A stretch of 64,000 nucleotides of DNA. Source: Lichenibacterium dinghuense. Its GTDB lineage: Bacteria; Pseudomonadota; Alphaproteobacteria; Rhizobiales; Beijerinckiaceae. Below are positions 61,530 to 64,000 of the stretch, piece by piece. The notes below the pieces were generated by a model. The model ran no database searches and had not been told where the DNA came from. It saw nothing but the letters and a program-made list of their open reading frames with translations. The DNA is taken from the NCBI RefSeq assembly GCF_021730615.1, contig NZ_JAJLMN010000001.1, positions 3,359,501-3,423,500 on the forward strand, in the 5' to 3' direction. The translations under genes were made by a program, and so were the position numbers. The stretch's first letter is position 1. Each line of letters begins with the position of its first letter.

Positions 61530-61898
61530 GGCGACTTGGTTGCGCACGTCGCGCACGAAGTTGCGCAGAAGCCTGGGCCCCATCTGCCCTGACGCGAGGG
61601 ACAGGGCCGCGATGGTGATGGAGAAGATAGTGCCGGCTACACCGATGCTCGACGACGCCACGGCGGACAACAGGCTGCGCGCGCCTTCCCCGCCGCCCGA
61701 GTAGCCCCAGGAGCCCGACGACGGATCGGAGCCCGCCGTGTCGTGATCGTACCAGGTGGCAACGAGCGCGAGTCCGATGCAGAGCACCACGACAAGAGCC
61801 GGTCGGAGCCAGAACTGGTCGCCCAGGTCCTCGATCCAGGCGCGGACGCGCGTGTTGCCGCCGAAGTCGGCGATCCACGCCCGGAAACGGCCGATCAC
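61526..61898 (-). pseudogene. DUF2254 membrane protein, N-terminal part (split by IS)
   Basis: The first 123 codons plus the CTA codon of a DUF2254 gene, from a GTG at 61898 that overlaps the MscS stop (GTGA). It shows helices LRPALVVVLCIGLALVATWY and GVAGTIFSITIAALSLASGQ, then RNFVRDVRNQVAL, which joins LGIFLGTFAYALTV of the other fragment. The rebuilt protein would be 436 residues, normal for the family. Function of DUF2254 proteins is unknown. Coupled to the MscS gene. Confidence 0.85.
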
Positions 61899-62896
61899 GA
61901 TGATGGGTCCGCGGCATCGAAGGTGTCCCGCGCCTCAGAGCCGCGGACGCGCATGCCGCGCTCGATGCGGAGCTTGGGCATCCCCACGATGTCGTAGGTC
62001 GCCGAGGCGATGCCGATCCCCGCCTCGTCGAGCTTGCCGATGATATGGCGCGTCATGGCGTCCTTGGCGCCGCGGATCTGATGCGTGCCGACGATGAACC
62101 GGACCGTCAGCTCCATCCAGTTGTCGGTGATGCGCCAGTAGACGCGCGGATGAAGTTCAATCGGCTCGACCCCGAAGGTGCGCTGGAGGTGCTCCTTCGC
62201 GCCAGTCGCCATGGTGTCGGGGTCGGTCGCGTGGAGGCGTGCCGCCTCGATCAGCGTGCGTTCGACGTAGGCACGGTCCGCCTGGTAGGTGATGGGGATC
62301 ATCATCTCCTCCCAGATGAAGGGGAAGTCCCGGCTGTAGTTGTAGACCGGCTCGGAGAAGATCTGGCTGTTCGACACCGTAACGATGCGGCCTGTGAACT
62401 GGCGGCTTTTCACCCACATGGCGGGGTCCGAGCCCTGCACGGACGGGGGCTGGCCCATCTCCATGATGGTGGTCTGGATGAAGCCGAGCCGCATCACGTC
62501 GCCGCGCACGCCGCCCATCGAGATCCGGTCGCCGACCGTGAAGGTGTTGCCGCGCAGGATCACGAGGTAGCCGGCCAGCGAGGTTATGACCTGCTGCAGC
62601 GCGAAGGCGACGCCGGCCGACACGAGGCCGAAAGCCGTGGCGAGGCGCGTCGGGTCGTTGAACCAGATCGACAGCAGGCCCAGCACCAGCACCACGGCGG
62701 CGAGCAGGCTGATGCCCTGGCGCGACCAGAAGCGGAGCTGGGTCGTGGCGTCGAAGGACCTCCCGGCGACTCGGCCGACCAGCGCCCTGAGCCCGATCCG
62801 CACCGCCACCACGACCGCGATGAACACGAGCGACAGCACGAGCTTGCGCCCGTTCTCCGCGTTCACCCCGACCCAGTCGATCCCGAACAGATGCAT
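61895..62896 (-). CDS. Mechanosensitive ion channel (MscS family)
   Basis: A 333-residue channel. The start at 62896 has GGAGA upstream; an earlier in-frame ATG (62938) is less likely. Helices at about residues 20-40 and 60-82 are followed by the pore helix LATAFGLVSAGVAFALQQVI and the beta domain (RGNTFTVGDRISMGGVRGDV; FTGRIVTVSNSQIFSEPVYN). The C-terminal domain includes HPRVYWRITDNWMELTVRFI. Translationally coupled to the split DUF2254 gene. Distinct subfamily from the copy at 45546. Confidence 0.9.
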   Translation of the reverse strand: MHLFGIDWVGVNAENGRKLVLSLVFIAVVVAVRIGLRALVGRVAGRSFDATTQLRFWSRQGISLLAAVVLVLGLLSIWFNDPTRLATAFGLVSAGVAFALQQVITSLAGYLVILRGNTFTVGDRISMGGVRGDVMRLGFIQTTIMEMGQPPSVQGSDPAMWVKSRQFTGRIVTVSNSQIFSEPVYNYSRDFPFIWEEMMIPITYQADRAYVERTLIEAARLHATDPDTMATGAKEHLQRTFGVEPIELHPRVYWRITDNWMELTVRFIVGTHQIRGAKDAMTRHIIGKLDEAGIGIASATYDIVGMPKLRIERGMRVRGSEARDTFDAADPSS

Positions 62897-63116
62897 CCAG
62901 CGTCTCCGATGGAGACGCCGCATCGAGGGCAGCAGCACCCGGGGGGTAGAGGTCCACTCGTCCGGCTCGCTCCGAGCCGTTCAACCGTCGGCACGGTGGA
63001 AAGTTCGTGAGGGCGCCGTCCGTCCGGCCGTGCGCGGCGGGTGGGGCTCAATAGAGGGTGCCTACATAAAGCCTCGCGGCTCTTGGCGAATGCCACCGGG
63101 ACCGCCAGGGCCGAGG

Positions 63117-63896
63117 TCACGGGGGGCTCAGGGCATGCCGCGCGTCGAGCAGCGGCGTCACCGGAATCTCCACCGTGCCGCGATCGGGCCGCTGCAGGTC
63201 CAGGGTCACGGTGATCACGCAGGCGAGCAGCAGGGCCATGATGGTGGCAGACACGCGTCGGCTCACCTCCGCGGCGCCGGCGCCATGGCCCGCGAAACCC
63301 ATGGCGACGAGGGCGGTGCCGATCAGGATGGAATAGACCGTCATGGGGACGTGGTTGCGCAGGGCCGTGACGCGCCGCTCGGTGGCATCGTCGAGCGACT
63401 GCAGCACGGACGTCATGCTGTGGACGGCGAGCAACGCGGGCGCGTCCCGCGCCGCCTCGGCGAGATGTCCCCACAGCCGGGTCGACACGTCGGCCATGTC
63501 GGCTACGTCGGCTTCGAATCTGACCGGGTCGTAGGGGACGCCGAGCCCGACGGCGAGGTCGGCCTCGCGTCGCAGGTCGTGCAGCATCGGAAGCCCGGCG
63601 TCGCCCGGGAGCAGGGATGCGACACGCGCGGCGTCGCGCAGCGCGTTCGCCTGTTCCAGCACGACGGTGCGGCGCATGTCGTATCGCGTCAGCGCCATCG
63701 AATAGGTGAAAGCGATCAGCAGGGCCAGGAGCGCGAAGGCGGCGGTGGCGAGCGTGGCAGCCTCCTTGTCGCGGTGTCGACCCCGCCCGAAGCGAGCGCC
63801 GAGCCGATGGCCGACCTCGCTGGCCAGGATGAGCGCGCCGAACAGCAGGGCGAGCAGCGACGCGAGGCTGAGCGCCTGGATGGCTTGGAAAACCAC
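63117..63896 (-). CDS. DUF4239-like (bestrophin-like) membrane protein
   Basis: A 259-residue protein. Two N-terminal helices (about residues 7-27 and 50-68: LATAAFALLALLIAFTYSMA) precede a soluble segment (about 75-175) and two C-terminal helices (MTVYSILIGTALVAMGFAGH; ATIMALLLACVITVTLDLQR). The pattern LTRYDMRRTVVLEQANALRD fits DUF4239/bestrophin-like proteins. Function unknown, possibly ion-related, consistent with the neighbouring channel and antiporter genes. Confidence 0.7.
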   Translation of the reverse strand: MVFQAIQALSLASLLALLFGALILASEVGHRLGARFGRGRHRDKEAATLATAAFALLALLIAFTYSMALTRYDMRRTVVLEQANALRDAARVASLLPGDAGLPMLHDLRREADLAVGLGVPYDPVRFEADVADMADVSTRLWGHLAEAARDAPALLAVHSMTSVLQSLDDATERRVTALRNHVPMTVYSILIGTALVAMGFAGHGAGAAEVSRRVSATIMALLLACVITVTLDLQRPDRGTVEIPVTPLLDARHALSPP

Positions 63897-64000
63897 GGAG
63901 AGGCCTCGGATGTCGCGGGACGGCTAAGCCGAGGCTTTGGCACAGCGCTCAAGATATGGCGAGCGGCGGCTTCGCCTGCGTCTCGGGGCCGACAGGGGCA

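Overview
The window is GC-rich alphaproteobacterial chromosome, most likely from the Hyphomicrobiales (Rhizobiales), near Methylobacterium or Lichenibacterium. The BA14K-type and PRC-barrel secreted proteins, paired Crp/Fnr regulators, paired AI-2E-type permeases and a gluconate-dehydrogenase-type GMC complex fit that group. The assignment is an inference from gene content, not from a marker gene. No tRNA, rRNA, CRISPR array or phage block was seen.

Layout. 1-3540: exbB-exbD-tonB and a TonB-dependent receptor that runs off the left edge, with a near-identical palindrome in front of exbB and in front of the receptor. 3953-9277: a three-subunit flavocytochrome dehydrogenase (small subunit, GMC, tri-haem cytochrome c) divergent from a Tat-exported oxalate decarboxylase. 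9661-12450: a histidine-phosphatase remnant, an SMP-30 lactonase and a cyclopropane-fatty-acid synthase. 12505-17309: two coupled AI-2E-type permeases, then an accessory patch of very small overlapping genes that includes three paralogues of an unrecognised family and a decayed copy, plus a YkoP-like protein. 17424-19096: two divergent Crp/Fnr regulators. 19386-28121: a tightly coupled + strand cluster (TPP enzyme, enolase-superfamily enzyme, internally duplicated membrane protein, gluconate-dehydrogenase subunit 3, GMC oxidoreductase, cupin, GH15 glucosidase). 28458-34437: EmrAB-type efflux with a divergent TetR regulator, an AraC regulator and an aldo/keto reductase. 34612-38499: a paoABC-type periplasmic aldehyde oxidoreductase. 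38871-43066: DUF318-type permease, CDF metal transporter, YihY and an endonuclease/exonuclease/phosphatase protein. 43208-47527: small secreted proteins and an MscS channel. 47542-51993: an RND pump and its adaptor, divergent. 52316-55672: aldo/keto reductase, three secreted proteins and a small HTH protein. 55827-63896: ion and osmotic-stress genes (Kup, CPA1 antiporter, MscS, DUF2254, DUF4239-like), in which a 1375-bp insertion sequence splits the DUF2254 gene.

How the genes fit together. Two separate GMC dehydrogenase systems lie 12 kb apart. The first has a classical tri-haem cytochrome c as electron acceptor. The second has no cytochrome gene; in its place is a membrane protein built from two similar halves, each with histidines exactly 57 residues apart. 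This protein is the best candidate for something undescribed, possibly an alternative membrane anchor and electron acceptor.

Other non-obvious structure: a five-copy intergenic repeat with a fixed 40-nt internal spacing; three GTCAGG-N5-CCTGAC inverted repeats next to genes for secreted proteins; a cassette of tiny genes in which one copy has acquired an in-frame stop; and an IS insertion whose removal restores the host reading frame exactly.
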